From contig OMXI01000003.1 of assembly GCA_900314975.1 (NCBI GenBank), positions 40,665 to 104,664 on the forward strand: 64,000 nucleotides of DNA. Reading direction: 5' to 3'. The notes under the pieces were generated by a model. It saw nothing but the letters and a program-made list of their open reading frames with translations, was not told where the DNA came from and did not search any database. Source of the DNA: an uncultured Eubacteriales bacterium (GTDB lineage: Bacteria > Bacillota > Clostridia > Oscillospirales > Ruminococcaceae). Made by a program: the position numbers and the translations under genes. Of this stretch, positions 41,761 through 51,099 are shown one piece after another. Within the stretch, counting starts at the first letter, position 1, and every line of letters starts with the position of its first letter.

Positions 41761-42378
41761 TTATATCAGTTGTTTATAAAGCTCGCTCGAGCGTGCGGCG
41801 CACAAAGCGACGTGGTCTGTGTTGAGAAACTGCGGCGGCTGTGTGCTTATCTTGTCCTTGTAGTCGTTCACGACATAGTCACGGTACTCACTCACCTGCT
41901 CGGCGGTAACTGTCGCTATCGCTCTGGGCTGCGCTTTTTCAAGCTCACTCACGGCGCTTAAAAAGTCCTCTCTGCCGACAAGCAGGCTGTTAAAGCGGAA
42001 AAGCTCCTCCCATTTGAGCTTGGTGATCTCCTCGCGGGTAAGCTCGCCGCGGCTTTGCAGATACTCAAACAGCTTTGGCTGCACCGCCTCGTCCCACGCG
42101 ATATCCGTAATGCAGTGGAACACATAGCCTTTGAGGTAGTCTGCACAATCCTGAAACTTCGCAAGGTTTTGCTTATAAAACTGCGAAAGATCGTTTTTCC
42201 AGACCTCGTAATCGACACTGCGAATATGCGCGCCGTAGCGCACATCCCGGCTTGCAAAGCCTTTAAGGTTAACGCTGTCGGGCGCGATAGTGCCGAGCAT
42301 AAACTCGGGCTTGCTGCTTACGCCTATCTCGCCGCAGAGCATCTGTGCGACGACGATATGCACGGGAAACGACGGCAT
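41761..42378 (-). CDS. Zinc-dependent phospholipase C-like protein
   Basis: This 205-residue cytoplasmic protein resembles the zinc-dependent phospholipase C family: PVHIVVAQ (His), GTIAPDS (Asp), HIRSVD and FHCITDIAWDE supply His/Asp metal ligands. There is no signal peptide. Its start overlaps the ricT stop (TAATG). The true substrate is not known; many members are uncharacterised. Confidence 0.7.
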   Translation of the reverse strand: MPSFPVHIVVAQMLCGEIGVSSKPEFMLGTIAPDSVNLKGFASRDVRYGAHIRSVDYEVWKNDLSQFYKQNLAKFQDCADYLKGYVFHCITDIAWDEAVQPKLFEYLQSRGELTREEITKLKWEELFRFNSLLVGREDFLSAVSELEKAQPRAIATVTAEQVSEYRDYVVNDYKDKISTQPPQFLNTDHVALCAARSSELYKQLI

Positions 42379-43241
42379 TACTTACCCTCCAGTGATTTGA
42401 GCGCCTTCATCTCGTTTTTATCAATACGGATGACGCTGTCCTTTATTACCTCGACCTCTTTTTTGTCAAAGGTCACGAGGTTGTCGTTGCTGTCAAGCTT
42501 TACGCGCAGCTTGCCTGTGATAAGGTTGACCTCCTCGACAACTCCCCTGCCGCTTGTGGTTTTAACGATAGCGCCCTGCTTTGGCGTGGTTTTGAGCAGA
42601 TCCTCGTAGGCGTCCTGCTCGTATTTGAGGCAGCACATAAGTCTGCCGCAGGTGCCCGATATCTTTGTGGGGTTGAGCGACAAGCCCTGCTCCTTTGCCA
42701 TTTTGATAGAAACGGGCTGGAAATCACCCAGAAATCTTGAACAGCAAAACGGCTGACCGCACACGCCGAGTCCACCGAGCATTTTTGCCTCGTCTCTTAC
42801 GCCTATCTGGCGCAGCTCAATTCTGGTTCTGAAAACGGCAGCGAGGTCTTTGACAAGCTCACGGAAATCGACTCTGTTCTCTGCGGTGAAATAAAACAGC
42901 AGCTTGTTGTTGTCAAAGGTACACTCAACGTCAATAAGGTTCATATTCAGCTTGTGGGCTGCGATTTTGCTCTCGCAAATCTTGAAAGCCTCTTTTTCCT
43001 TTGCTTTGTTGCGCTCGATACGCTTCATATCCTCGTCGGTAGCGATTCGGATTATGGGCTTTATGGGGTTGCTGAACGCAGTCTCGTCGATCTCTCTGTC
43101 AGCAACGGCTACCTCGCCGCACTCGACACCCCTTGCAGTCTCGACTATTACCTTATCGCCCTGCTTAACGTCCTTTCCCTGCGGGTCAAAGTAGTAGACC
43201 TTGCCCACACTTTTGAAACGAACTCCGATTATTTTCAACAT
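42378..43241 (-). CDS. ricT: RicT/YaaT, PSP1-domain protein
   Basis: This 287-residue protein has the PSP1 core with CGQPFCCSRFL and GTCGRLMCCLKYE, the Cys that bind an iron-sulfur cluster in the RicA-F-T complex. In Bacillus that complex affects RNase Y, sporulation and competence. It follows holB by 22 bp, as in the known gene order. Confidence 0.9.
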   Translation of the reverse strand: MLKIIGVRFKSVGKVYYFDPQGKDVKQGDKVIVETARGVECGEVAVADREIDETAFSNPIKPIIRIATDEDMKRIERNKAKEKEAFKICESKIAAHKLNMNLIDVECTFDNNKLLFYFTAENRVDFRELVKDLAAVFRTRIELRQIGVRDEAKMLGGLGVCGQPFCCSRFLGDFQPVSIKMAKEQGLSLNPTKISGTCGRLMCCLKYEQDAYEDLLKTTPKQGAIVKTTSGRGVVEEVNLITGKLRVKLDSNDNLVTFDKKEVEVIKDSVIRIDKNEMKALKSLEGK

Positions 43242-43263
43242 AACATTTTCCTTTCTGACTTAC

Positions 43264-44271
43264 CTATCTGACAGCCTGTGCAAGCTTTGCGGCAAAGCTG
43301 CCTAAAGTAAGTGACAAATTACAGTTGGCGTCTATCCTGCCCTCGTAATCGCATATTGTATCATACAGTTTGATGCACGCGGGCGCTGAAAGAGACGAGC
43401 ACAGCTTGCGCGCGCCCTGTGCGTAGCAGCTGACCGACAGCCTTTCGTCAGTCTCGCCGAGCCTGTCTGCGCAGGCATCACGCACTATCTCACCGAACAG
43501 GCTTATACACTCCCTCGCAAGCGCTTTTTTGCCCTCAACGCTATGCAGCGCCGCAAGGATTTTATATCCGTCGCAGGTGGCAGCCGCATCGCAAAGCGCT
43601 CTTGCTGCCTGCACGCTGTCGTAAAAGCTGTCCTTTTCAATGTAAGATTTGCACCTGCCGATATTGCCGCGTCCTGCGCTTACTGCCTCTTTCAGCTGCT
43701 CTGAAGGTATCTGCACAGTGTTTTCACGCAGATACTGCAAGCTTTCCTCCTCGCTTACCGCAGAGACCGCAAGCGAAAGCGTTCTTGACACGATAGTCGG
43801 CAAAAAGACCTCCTTGCTGCGCGCAGTCATTATGACGACCACGTGCTCTGGCGGCTCTTCTATCAGCTTGAGCAGGATATTCTGCACCGCGACAGCAGTA
43901 TTGACCGACCTGTCAAGGTCGGGGATAATGTACACCTTATACCTGCTCTCGTTCGGCATTACGGCAGAATCGGCGACTATCGGTCTTATCGACTCGTCGA
44001 TGATATAGTTGCCGTTGGCGTTTGACCGGACATTCATTATATCGGGGTGTGTGCCGTGCATGACCATTCTGCACGATTTGCACACGCCGCACGGCTCGCC
44101 GTCATGGCACTCGCACAAATAACTTGCGGCGATATACTGTGCAAGATGCTTTTTGCCAAGCCCTTTTTCGCCGTGTATCATTATAGAGCGCTGTTCTCTG
44201 CCCTTGAGTATCATTCTGCGGATAAGCTCCAGCGCGGCGGCATTGCCGTAGACCTTAAGCTCCATACTCAA
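43264..44271 (-). CDS. holB: DNA polymerase III delta' subunit
   Basis: This 335-residue clamp-loader protein has Walker A GEKGLGKKH, a zinc-binding set CHDGEPCGVCKSC and the pattern KLIEEPPEH, then VSRT. It loads the beta clamp with DnaX. It overlaps darA by 4 bases (ATGA). Confidence 0.9.
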   Translation of the reverse strand: MSMELKVYGNAAALELIRRMILKGREQRSIMIHGEKGLGKKHLAQYIAASYLCECHDGEPCGVCKSCRMVMHGTHPDIMNVRSNANGNYIIDESIRPIVADSAVMPNESRYKVYIIPDLDRSVNTAVAVQNILLKLIEEPPEHVVVIMTARSKEVFLPTIVSRTLSLAVSAVSEEESLQYLRENTVQIPSEQLKEAVSAGRGNIGRCKSYIEKDSFYDSVQAARALCDAAATCDGYKILAALHSVEGKKALARECISLFGEIVRDACADRLGETDERLSVSCYAQGARKLCSSLSAPACIKLYDTICDYEGRIDANCNLSLTLGSFAAKLAQAVR

Positions 44272-44591
44272 ACCTGCTCAAAGCGCTCGATATCGGTAAC
44301 AAAAATGGTTGCGCCGCCTATGGTGACCTCAACAGGCTCGGCATCGGAAAACCCTCTTTCAAGGACTGTCGATGCGGGAACGGTCTGCTTTCTTTTCTTT
44401 GAATACTGCTTGCAGACCTCTATGACGTTATCGACCTGTTCATCTGAGCAGCAGATCATAAATGTGGTATTGCCCTTTGAGAGAAAGCCGCCTGTGGATG
44501 CGAGCTTTGTAGCTCTGATACCCGCGCCCGAAAGCGCTTTATTAACAGCATAAGCGTCGTCGCTGTTTACTATTGCGTATACTAATTTCAT
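44268..44591 (-). CDS. darA: Cyclic-di-AMP receptor DarA/PstA
   Basis: This 107-residue PII-like protein has the start MKLVYAIVNSDDA and GATIFV, diagnostic of the c-di-AMP receptor DarA (PstA). It binds c-di-AMP and signals it to unknown partners. The usual gene order tmk-darA-yaaR-holB-ricT is kept except that tmk and yaaR are missing here. Confidence 0.92.
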   Translation of the reverse strand: MKLVYAIVNSDDAYAVNKALSGAGIRATKLASTGGFLSKGNTTFMICCSDEQVDNVIEVCKQYSKKRKQTVPASTVLERGFSDAEPVEVTIGGATIFVTDIERFEQV

Positions 44592-44649
44592 ATATTTCTC
44601 CTTTTCGGATAGCGTACTTTGTGCGGTGCTCTATTGCACCCGACTAATA

Positions 44650-45981
44650 TTATAGCACATTTACAGACAAAATGCTATACCTTTTAAGAATTTTTATTAT
44701 ATCCTCACTGATGACCTCGCCGCTGACGACGACAGGCACCGACGGCTGACAGGACGTGACTGTCAAGGCACAAACCTTGTCAAGAGATTTTTCAACGTCA
44801 ACGGTACGGTACGCCTGTAAAGCTGCCTGCCTTGCAGGCATAGCTCTGCGTGCAGGTCTGATGTACGGAAGGTCAAGTTCAAGCGGTGACTTGACGGGGA
44901 TTTCACTCAAAACTTTGACAAGTTTGTCAAAGTCAGACTGCGTATTGGATATGCCTGCCATAAGAACAACATACTCGGTATCGCTGTACTCGGGCTCTAT
45001 GCCGCCCGCGCGCAGCAGGTCTGCAAGCTGCAAGCCTGTATAACCGCACTTTGCGGCGTGCAGGGTTATCTTCATCTTTTCATTTCCGCAAAGCACCCAG
45101 CCTTGCTTGATAAGGCTTTGCCTGCACTTTGTGACCATACTGACAGACGTTTCAAGCGCCTTTGCGAACTCGCCCGAGTGCAGCATTTCGCTGCAAAGGT
45201 CAAGGCTTTGCAGGATAAGATACGACGGGCTTGTTGAGCCGAACATTGACATAACGCTTTTTGCGCACTTCGCAAAGGGTTTGGGTGCGCTTTTTGAGAT
45301 GTGCAGGTAAGCCGCGCCCGTGTAGCACGGCAGCGTTTTGTGTGCAGAATCGCAGCACATATCCGCGCCGAGCGCTATGGGGTGGGTGTTTTCCCTCAAA
45401 AAAGCCGTATACGCGCCGTGAGCGTTATCCACCACCAGCGGCACGCCCATGCTTTTACATATCTGCGCGATAGTCTTTATATCCGCGATATTTCCCAGAT
45501 AATCGGGACTTGTGACGTAGCAGCAGTCTATGCCGCCCTGCGAAAGAGCGTTTTCAAACTGTTCGGGGCTGATATCGGCGCAGCAGACAGAGGTCGTCGG
45601 CACCAACGGATACAGCCACTTTATATCGAGATCGAGCAGGATACACGCGTCAATAAACGCCTTGTGGACGTTGCGCGGTGCAAGCACGGTTACTCGCTCG
45701 CTGCGGCTGTTTTGCTTTACAATGCCAAGCATCGTCTTTATGCACTGGCTTGAACCCTCGGTAGAATACAGCGTTTTTGCGCTGCCGAAAGCCTGCGCGG
45801 TCTGCGCCTCGCTGCGCCCTATTATTCCGTTTGCGTCATAAAGGTAATCTGCGCCGCTTATCTCGGTTATGTCAAGCCCTTCAAGCCCGTGAAAGACCTT
45901 CCCCTTATGCCCGGGCATATGAAAGCGCACAATGCCGCTTTGGCTGTACGCCTTTACAAAATCGTTTATCGGTGTTGACAC
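44650..45981 (-). CDS. Orn/Lys/Arg decarboxylase family protein (YaaO-like)
   Basis: This 443-residue PLP enzyme has HKGK near the start, STEGSSQC, and the PLP-Lys in DSAHKTLPCYTG. It is the short type related to YaaO, whose natural substrate is not settled; arginine and lysine are candidates. In Bacillus yaaO also lies next to tmk-yaaQ. Length and residues suggest an active enzyme. Confidence 0.85.
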   Translation of the reverse strand: MSTPINDFVKAYSQSGIVRFHMPGHKGKVFHGLEGLDITEISGADYLYDANGIIGRSEAQTAQAFGSAKTLYSTEGSSQCIKTMLGIVKQNSRSERVTVLAPRNVHKAFIDACILLDLDIKWLYPLVPTTSVCCADISPEQFENALSQGGIDCCYVTSPDYLGNIADIKTIAQICKSMGVPLVVDNAHGAYTAFLRENTHPIALGADMCCDSAHKTLPCYTGAAYLHISKSAPKPFAKCAKSVMSMFGSTSPSYLILQSLDLCSEMLHSGEFAKALETSVSMVTKCRQSLIKQGWVLCGNEKMKITLHAAKCGYTGLQLADLLRAGGIEPEYSDTEYVVLMAGISNTQSDFDKLVKVLSEIPVKSPLELDLPYIRPARRAMPARQAALQAYRTVDVEKSLDKVCALTVTSCQPSVPVVVSGEVISEDIIKILKRYSILSVNVL

Positions 45982-45997
45982 GGCTGTACCCTCCTTA

Positions 45998-46306
45998 TCA
46001 TAGCTTTTGTATCAGCCTGCGCAGCTCGTCGTCTCGCAGACCTTTTATTATGCGGTCTCTGCCTCTTGCTATCGTTCGCGAGACGGTGGACTTTGCAACG
46101 CAGCAGGCATCGGCTATCTCGTCCATTGTCATATTGTCCCTGTAGTACATCAGCAGGTAGCGTTTCTGCTTGGCGGTGGTCTGCTCAAACATTACGCGGT
46201 GCAAGTCAATCGTGCGGTTAGAAGAGCCGCCGTCGTCTGTCAAGTCGAAAAACTTGTCACGGACGTATCCGTCGATGTCTGTCAAGGTAACTCTCTTGTA
46301 CTTCAT
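45998..46306 (-). CDS. Small sigma-70 region-4-like DNA-binding protein
   Basis: This 102-residue protein has an HTH (MTMDEIADACCVAKSTVSRTIARGRDRI) like region 4 of sigma factors or phage-type regulators. The start is the ATG at 46306, 5 bases after AAAGGGGA. It lies 17 bp before the YaaO-like gene and shares its promoter (46371-46398). It lacks a region 2, so it is not a full sigma factor. Confidence 0.7.
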   Translation of the reverse strand: MKYKRVTLTDIDGYVRDKFFDLTDDGGSSNRTIDLHRVMFEQTTAKQKRYLLMYYRDNMTMDEIADACCVAKSTVSRTIARGRDRIIKGLRDDELRRLIQKL

Positions 46307-46370
46307 TTCATTCCCCTTTAACTCGATTAACAAAAAGTTTACAATTTAAAATTTGAAATAATTCACTTAC

Positions 46371-46398
46371 ATTATACCACATCTTGTACTTTTTTCAA
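46371..46398 (-). promoter_or_regulatory. Promoter for the sigma-like/yaaO/darA/holB/ricT operon
   Basis: TTGAAA (46393-46398), 16 bases, TATAAT (46371-46376) in minus-strand sense. Confidence 0.65.
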
Positions 46399-46469
46399 GA
46401 GCAAACACAATATAATTATTTTTTGTGCAAATGGAGGGAAATTCATTGGACAGTTTGTGCAAAAATGCC

Positions 46470-46498
46470 TTGAAATTTCGGAAATAGTGTGCTATAAT
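46470..46498 (+). promoter_or_regulatory. Promoter for UPF0291 and WYL genes
   Basis: TTGAAA (46470-46475), 17 bases, TATAAT (46493-46498), giving a leader of about 180 bases. Confidence 0.7.
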
Positions 46499-46686
46499 GA
46501 CAAACGTAGACGAAAATGGGCATTTTGTTGTACACAAAGAAAAAGAAATACAGTTAATAAACACTATCGGTATGCAAAGTGATAATTTTCGGACACAAAA
46601 GGCGGTATTGTGTAAGCCGCCCTACTATTCTTGAACGGACAAGACTCAAAAATGGGCGGTCCGCATAAGGAGAAGTGTAAAAATTT

Positions 46687-46908
46687 ATGGAGAAGAAAAA
46701 GCTTGACAGACTGTCGGAGCTTACTGCTATTTCCCGCAAGCGCGAGCTTACGCAGGCTGAAAAAGCCGAACGTGAGCAGCTCAGGAACGAATACAGAGCG
46801 GGTGTGGTGGCTAATCTCACAGCGCAGCTGGACAACACAGTTATTGTGCGCCCTGACGGCACGACAGTTCAGGTGAAGAATATGAAACGCAGCGGGGAGG
46901 AATCATAA
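46687..46908 (+). CDS. UPF0291/DUF896 family protein
   Basis: This 73-residue protein has the family core LDRLSELTAISRKRELTQAEKAEREQLR and VIVRPDGT. In Bacillus a relative (YnzC) is under SOS control, but the role is unknown. AAGGAG site. The WYL regulator gene begins one base after its stop. Confidence 0.88.
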   Translation: MEKKKLDRLSELTAISRKRELTQAEKAEREQLRNEYRAGVVANLTAQLDNTVIVRPDGTTVQVKNMKRSGEES

Positions 46909-46909
46909 C

Positions 46910-47896
46910 TTGGCAGGTTTATCAAGACAAAAGCAGAAGCTGCTGACTATGAAGCAGTACTTTGAACGCAAGACTGATGAAAATCACTCGATAACGGGCA
47001 ATAAGCTTATCGACATACTTGCGACGTACGGCATCAAGGCAGAGAGAAAAACTATCTATGACGATATAAAGACGCTTATTGACAGCGGTATGGATATCGT
47101 TACGGTCAAGGACGGTCACTCAAACGCTTATTATATGGGCGTAAGAACCTTTCAGGACGAGGAGCTTTTTGTGCTGGTAGACGCTATCGCCTCCTGCAAA
47201 TTCCTCACAAAGAAAAAATCGCAGGAGCTTATCGCCAAGATACAGGGTCTGACCAGCGAATACAAGGCGCAGCAGCTGCGCCGCGAGGTTTTTGTAAATG
47301 ACCGTTCAAGAACTGTGAACGAGCAGATATACTACAATCTCAACAGCGTACAGGAAGGTATCTTTGAGAAAAAGACTATTTCCTTCCAGTACTATGACTA
47401 CAACTCAAACAAGAAAAAGGTCTTGAAGCACGACGGCGAGGTGTATACAGTCTCCCCTTACGTTACTGTATGGGAACAGGACAACTACTATCTTGTGTGC
47501 TACTGCAACAAGCACGAAAAGATATGCCGTTACAGAATAGACCGAATGACTAACGTTAAAGTGAACAGCGAAAAACGCAGAGAGCTTACCGATGACGAAA
47601 AGAAAGAGGTAAACAATCAGCAGTCTGTTTACAGTATGTACGGCGGTGAACCTACAAATATCACCCTTGAATTTGAAAACGAGCTGCTTGCTACCGTTAT
47701 CGACAGATTCGGCGACAAGATAGTTTGTCATCAAAGCACAGACCACTCCTTCTACATAAACACAGAGGTTCAGATATCGCCTACATTCTGGGGCTGGCTT
47801 TTCCAGTTCGGCGGCAGAGCAAAGGTTACTGCCCCCGAAAGCGTGGTTGAAAAAGCAAAGCAGCAGCTTGAGGTCATCAGAAAGCAGTATGATTAG
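46910..47896 (+). CDS. WYL-domain transcriptional regulator
   Basis: This 328-residue protein has an N-terminal winged HTH (about 1-65), a WYL domain (about 145-230; ISFQYYDYNS...YTVSPYVTVWE.DNYYLVCYC) and a C-terminal extension. WYL proteins sense ligands or nucleic-acid damage and control genes. It starts with TTG after GGGGAGG. Co-transcribed with UPF0291. Confidence 0.87.
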   Translation: MAGLSRQKQKLLTMKQYFERKTDENHSITGNKLIDILATYGIKAERKTIYDDIKTLIDSGMDIVTVKDGHSNAYYMGVRTFQDEELFVLVDAIASCKFLTKKKSQELIAKIQGLTSEYKAQQLRREVFVNDRSRTVNEQIYYNLNSVQEGIFEKKTISFQYYDYNSNKKKVLKHDGEVYTVSPYVTVWEQDNYYLVCYCNKHEKICRYRIDRMTNVKVNSEKRRELTDDEKKEVNNQQSVYSMYGGEPTNITLEFENELLATVIDRFGDKIVCHQSTDHSFYINTEVQISPTFWGWLFQFGGRAKVTAPESVVEKAKQQLEVIRKQYD

Positions 47897-47970
47897 TTTT
47901 TACGCTGTTTCATTACAGCTTATGTAAAAATCCCGAGGAAGAGAGCAAAAGAGATAAAGCTTTAAGGGAA

Positions 47971-48004
47971 AAAGTCCGACTTGAAAAGGGTCGGACTTTT
48001 TTTG
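47971..48004 (+). terminator. Terminator after the WYL regulator gene
   Basis: Perfect 10-bp stem AAAGTCCGAC/GTCGGACTTT with T run, 75 bases past the stop. Confidence 0.9.
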
Positions 48005-48073
48005 CTTATTTTACACATATATCAAGGCGTACAGGCTCTGTTTTAGCTGAATTGACAAAATACTGAAAAACGC

Positions 48074-48102
48074 TTGATAAAAAGCAAAAATTATGATATA
48101 AT
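48074..48102 (+). promoter_or_regulatory. Promoter for the MacB-like transporter gene
   Basis: TTGATA (48074-48079), 17 bases, TATAAT (48097-48102). Confidence 0.7.
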
Positions 48103-48153
48103 TAAACGGTCGGATTTTTTAACAATTGACAACAGAAAGGAGCAGATTACCCG

Positions 48154-50916
48154 ATGCTCAGTCTAAAAGAGATATGCAAATCGTACAAAACGGGCGACAC
48201 CGAGGTACAGGCGCTTAAAGGCGTAAGCATGGATTTCCGCGACAGCGAATTCGTGTCGATACTCGGTCCGTCGGGCTGCGGAAAGACTACCCTTTTGAAC
48301 ATTATCGGCGGTCTTGACCAGTATTCCTCGGGCGACCTTATCATCAATCAGAAGTCTACGAAAGACTTTAAGGACGCCGATTGGGATTCCTACAGAAACC
48401 ACAGGGTCGGCTTTGTTTTCCAAAGCTACAACCTTATACCGCATCAGACGGTACTGTCAAACGTTGAGCTTGCGCTCACGCTTTCGGGCGTTTCCAAGTC
48501 AGAGAGAAGAAAAAGAGCAAAGGAAGCGCTTGAACAGGTCGGTCTTGGTGACCAGCTGAACAAAAAGCCCAATCAGATGTCGGGCGGACAGATGCAGCGT
48601 GTGGCTATCGCGCGTGCGCTGGTAAACGACCCCGATATACTGCTTGCCGACGAGCCGACAGGTGCGCTGGACACGCAGACAAGTGTTCAGGTAATGGAGA
48701 TACTCAAAAAGATAAGCAAGGATAAGCTTATCGTTATGGTAACGCATAACCCCGAGCTTGCCGAGTCTTATTCTTCAAGGATAATCAAGCTGCTTGACGG
48801 CGAGGTGGTCAGCGATTCAGACCCGTTCACCTGCCCGCAGCCCGAGCAGACAGAGAAACTTGACAAAAAGGCTGCGAAAAAGGCTGCCAAGGCAGAGCGC
48901 AAAAAACTCAAGACATCTATGAGCTTTCTTACGGCGCTGTCGCTTTCAAAGAACAATCTGCTTACCAAAAAGGCAAGAACGATACTCACCTCGTTTGCGG
49001 GCAGTATCGGTATCATAGGCATAGCGCTTATCCTTTCGCTTTCAAACGGCGTACAGGTATACATCGACCAGGTGCAGAGCGACACGCTTTCGAGCTACCC
49101 TCTTACTATTACAAAGACTACTACTAATACAGAGTCTATGATGAAGATAATGGCTGAAGGCAGAAACTCAAAGGACGTTGACCACGACAAGAAACAGGTC
49201 TACTCGCAGAACCAGATGGGTAAGCTTATAAACTCGTATATGCAGGAGACAAAGGTAAACGACCTTGAAAAGTTCAAGTCGTTCCTTGACGGAAACAAGG
49301 ATATCGAAAAGTATGTTACCAGCATACAGTACTCCTACTCTACCACGCCGTACATCTATAGCACCGATACCTCAAAGGGTGTTGAACAGGTCAATCCGTC
49401 AACGCTGGGCGAATATATGGGTATGGGTGAATCGTTCGGAATGAGCGCATCTATGGAAAGTATGTCGGGTATGAGCAGCAGTATGTTCGGCGGACAAAGC
49501 ACTAACATCTTCGGTGAGATGATAGACAACGACGAGCTTATACAAAAGCAGTACGACCTGCTCGCAGGTAAGTTCCCCGAAAAGTATGACGAGGTCGTTC
49601 TTGTTGTCGACAAGAACAACGAGATACACGATTATGTGCTTTACACACTCGGCTGGCTTGACAAAAAGCCTCTTGAAAACATTGTATCAAAGGTGTTTGC
49701 GGGACAGAAGGTCGAAGGACTTGATGCGGGACAGAAAGCATACACCTATGACCAGATGCTTGCACTGCGCTTCAAGCTGCTCGCTCCTACGGACAGATAT
49801 GAAAAGCAGGGCGAGATATGGGTGGATATGTCCAAGGACGAGGAGTTTATGAAGAAGGCTCTTGCGGCAGCACCCGATATAAAGGTCGTAGGCGTTATCA
49901 GACCAAACGAGGACGCAGCGGCTGCCTCGATAAGCGGTAATATCGGCTACAGACACGAGCTTGCAAGCTACCTTGTTGAAAGAGTGAGCAAGAGCGAGAT
50001 AGTTAAGCAGCAGCTTGAAAACAAGGACATTGACGTTTTCACTGGGCTGAAATTCGGTGACGGAAAGACTCCCAAGCTGTCCGAGGCACAAAAGCAGCAG
50101 CTTATGGCACAGCAGCAAAGCGGCACGGGTATGATGGGTATGAGCAGTCAGACACCTGCTGATATGATGACGGAGTCAGAGAAAAAGTATATGGAGTCGC
50201 TTACACCCGAGCAGATGCAGCTTATGCAGCAGATGGCAAAGGAAAGAATGGAAATGCTGCAAAAAGGCAGCGGTGACGGTCTGACCTCGGATTCGACGTT
50301 TGACCAGAATATGACCGAGCTTGGCTACGCAGAGATTGAAAAGCCGAGCTACATCAACATCTACCCCAAGGATTTTGAATCAAAGGAAAAGATAGTTGAC
50401 ATTATTGAAGACTACAACAAGAAAGCAAAGAACGAGGGCAGAGAGGAAGACACTATCGAGTACACAGACTATGTCGGACTGATGATGTCATCCATCACTA
50501 CGATAATCAGCGCTATAAGCTATATACTTATTGCGTTCGTTGCGATTTCTCTCGTGGTTTCGTCAATTATGATAGGCATTATCACCTACATCTCCGTTCT
50601 TGAAAGAACAAAGGAGATAGGCATACTGCGTGCGATAGGTGCATCGAAAAAGGACATTTCGCACGTGTTCAATGCAGAGACTGCAATCGTGGGATTTGTC
50701 GCGGGTGCGCTGGGCATACTGGTTTCGTATCTGCTGACGATACCGATAAATCTGATAATCGCGAGTCTGACAGATGTGAATATGCGTGCGCAGATCCCTG
50801 TTTTGGGCGCGGCGATACTCGTGGGTATAAGCATTATACTCACCTTGATAGCGGGCTTGCTGCCGTCAAGAATTGCTGCAAAGAAAGACCCGGTCGTAGC
50901 GCTGAGAACAGAATAA
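48154..50916 (+). CDS. MacB-like ABC transporter, fused ATPase and FtsX-type permease
   Basis: This 920-residue fusion has an ATPase (about 1-230; GPSGCGKTT, MSGGQMQR, LLADEPTGALD), a Lys/Ala linker, a membrane segment (about 285), a large outer domain (about 305-760) and three C-terminal membrane segments of FtsX/MacB type. The fold order matches MacB. Two parts of the outer domain are strongly Met/Ser/Gln-rich (around 425-450 and 650-705). It may pump a peptide, antibiotic or lipoprotein, or act as a mechanical transmitter. No separate adaptor gene is next to it. Confidence 0.87.
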   Translation: MLSLKEICKSYKTGDTEVQALKGVSMDFRDSEFVSILGPSGCGKTTLLNIIGGLDQYSSGDLIINQKSTKDFKDADWDSYRNHRVGFVFQSYNLIPHQTVLSNVELALTLSGVSKSERRKRAKEALEQVGLGDQLNKKPNQMSGGQMQRVAIARALVNDPDILLADEPTGALDTQTSVQVMEILKKISKDKLIVMVTHNPELAESYSSRIIKLLDGEVVSDSDPFTCPQPEQTEKLDKKAAKKAAKAERKKLKTSMSFLTALSLSKNNLLTKKARTILTSFAGSIGIIGIALILSLSNGVQVYIDQVQSDTLSSYPLTITKTTTNTESMMKIMAEGRNSKDVDHDKKQVYSQNQMGKLINSYMQETKVNDLEKFKSFLDGNKDIEKYVTSIQYSYSTTPYIYSTDTSKGVEQVNPSTLGEYMGMGESFGMSASMESMSGMSSSMFGGQSTNIFGEMIDNDELIQKQYDLLAGKFPEKYDEVVLVVDKNNEIHDYVLYTLGWLDKKPLENIVSKVFAGQKVEGLDAGQKAYTYDQMLALRFKLLAPTDRYEKQGEIWVDMSKDEEFMKKALAAAPDIKVVGVIRPNEDAAAASISGNIGYRHELASYLVERVSKSEIVKQQLENKDIDVFTGLKFGDGKTPKLSEAQKQQLMAQQQSGTGMMGMSSQTPADMMTESEKKYMESLTPEQMQLMQQMAKERMEMLQKGSGDGLTSDSTFDQNMTELGYAEIEKPSYINIYPKDFESKEKIVDIIEDYNKKAKNEGREEDTIEYTDYVGLMMSSITTIISAISYILIAFVAISLVVSSIMIGIITYISVLERTKEIGILRAIGASKKDISHVFNAETAIVGFVAGALGILVSYLLTIPINLIIASLTDVNMRAQIPVLGAAILVGISIILTLIAGLLPSRIAAKKDPVVALRTE

Positions 50917-50926
50917 CAGCACAATT

Positions 50927-50956
50927 AAGACCTCAGGATCTTCTTGGGGTCTTTTT
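50927..50956 (+). terminator. Terminator after the MacB-like gene
   Basis: Stem AAGACCTCA/TGGGGTCTT with T run. Confidence 0.8.
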
Positions 50957-51031
50957 GAATAGAAAACGTTATCGAAATTTATACAACTGTACGAAAATTG
51001 TCACTGATAGGGTTATTTTTTGCGTATTTTA

Positions 51032-51060
51032 TTGACAAAGCTAAACGTGAGTGCTATACT
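51032..51060 (+). promoter_or_regulatory. Promoter for the aquaporin gene
   Basis: TTGACA (51032-51037), 17 bases, TATACT (51055-51060). It lies within the longer open frame and so sets the start at 51100. Confidence 0.8.
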
Positions 51061-51099
51061 ATCCTTAAAATAATGCTTTATGCAGAAAGAAGAGAAGAT

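Larger units (their letters stand above)
46307..46686. other. Divergent control region
   Basis: A 380-base AT-rich region between divergent transcripts. It holds a minus-strand promoter (46371-46398), a plus-strand promoter (46470-46498) and a leader hairpin GGCGG/CCGCC near 46600-46620. An open frame at 46367-46564 on the minus strand covers both promoters and is not a gene. Confidence 0.65.

Noticed and set aside
45998-46306. Full sigma factor
   Set aside because: Only a region-4-like HTH is present; there is no region 2.
46367-46564. Minus-strand ORF between divergent genes
   Set aside because: Both divergent promoters lie inside it; no ribosome binding site.
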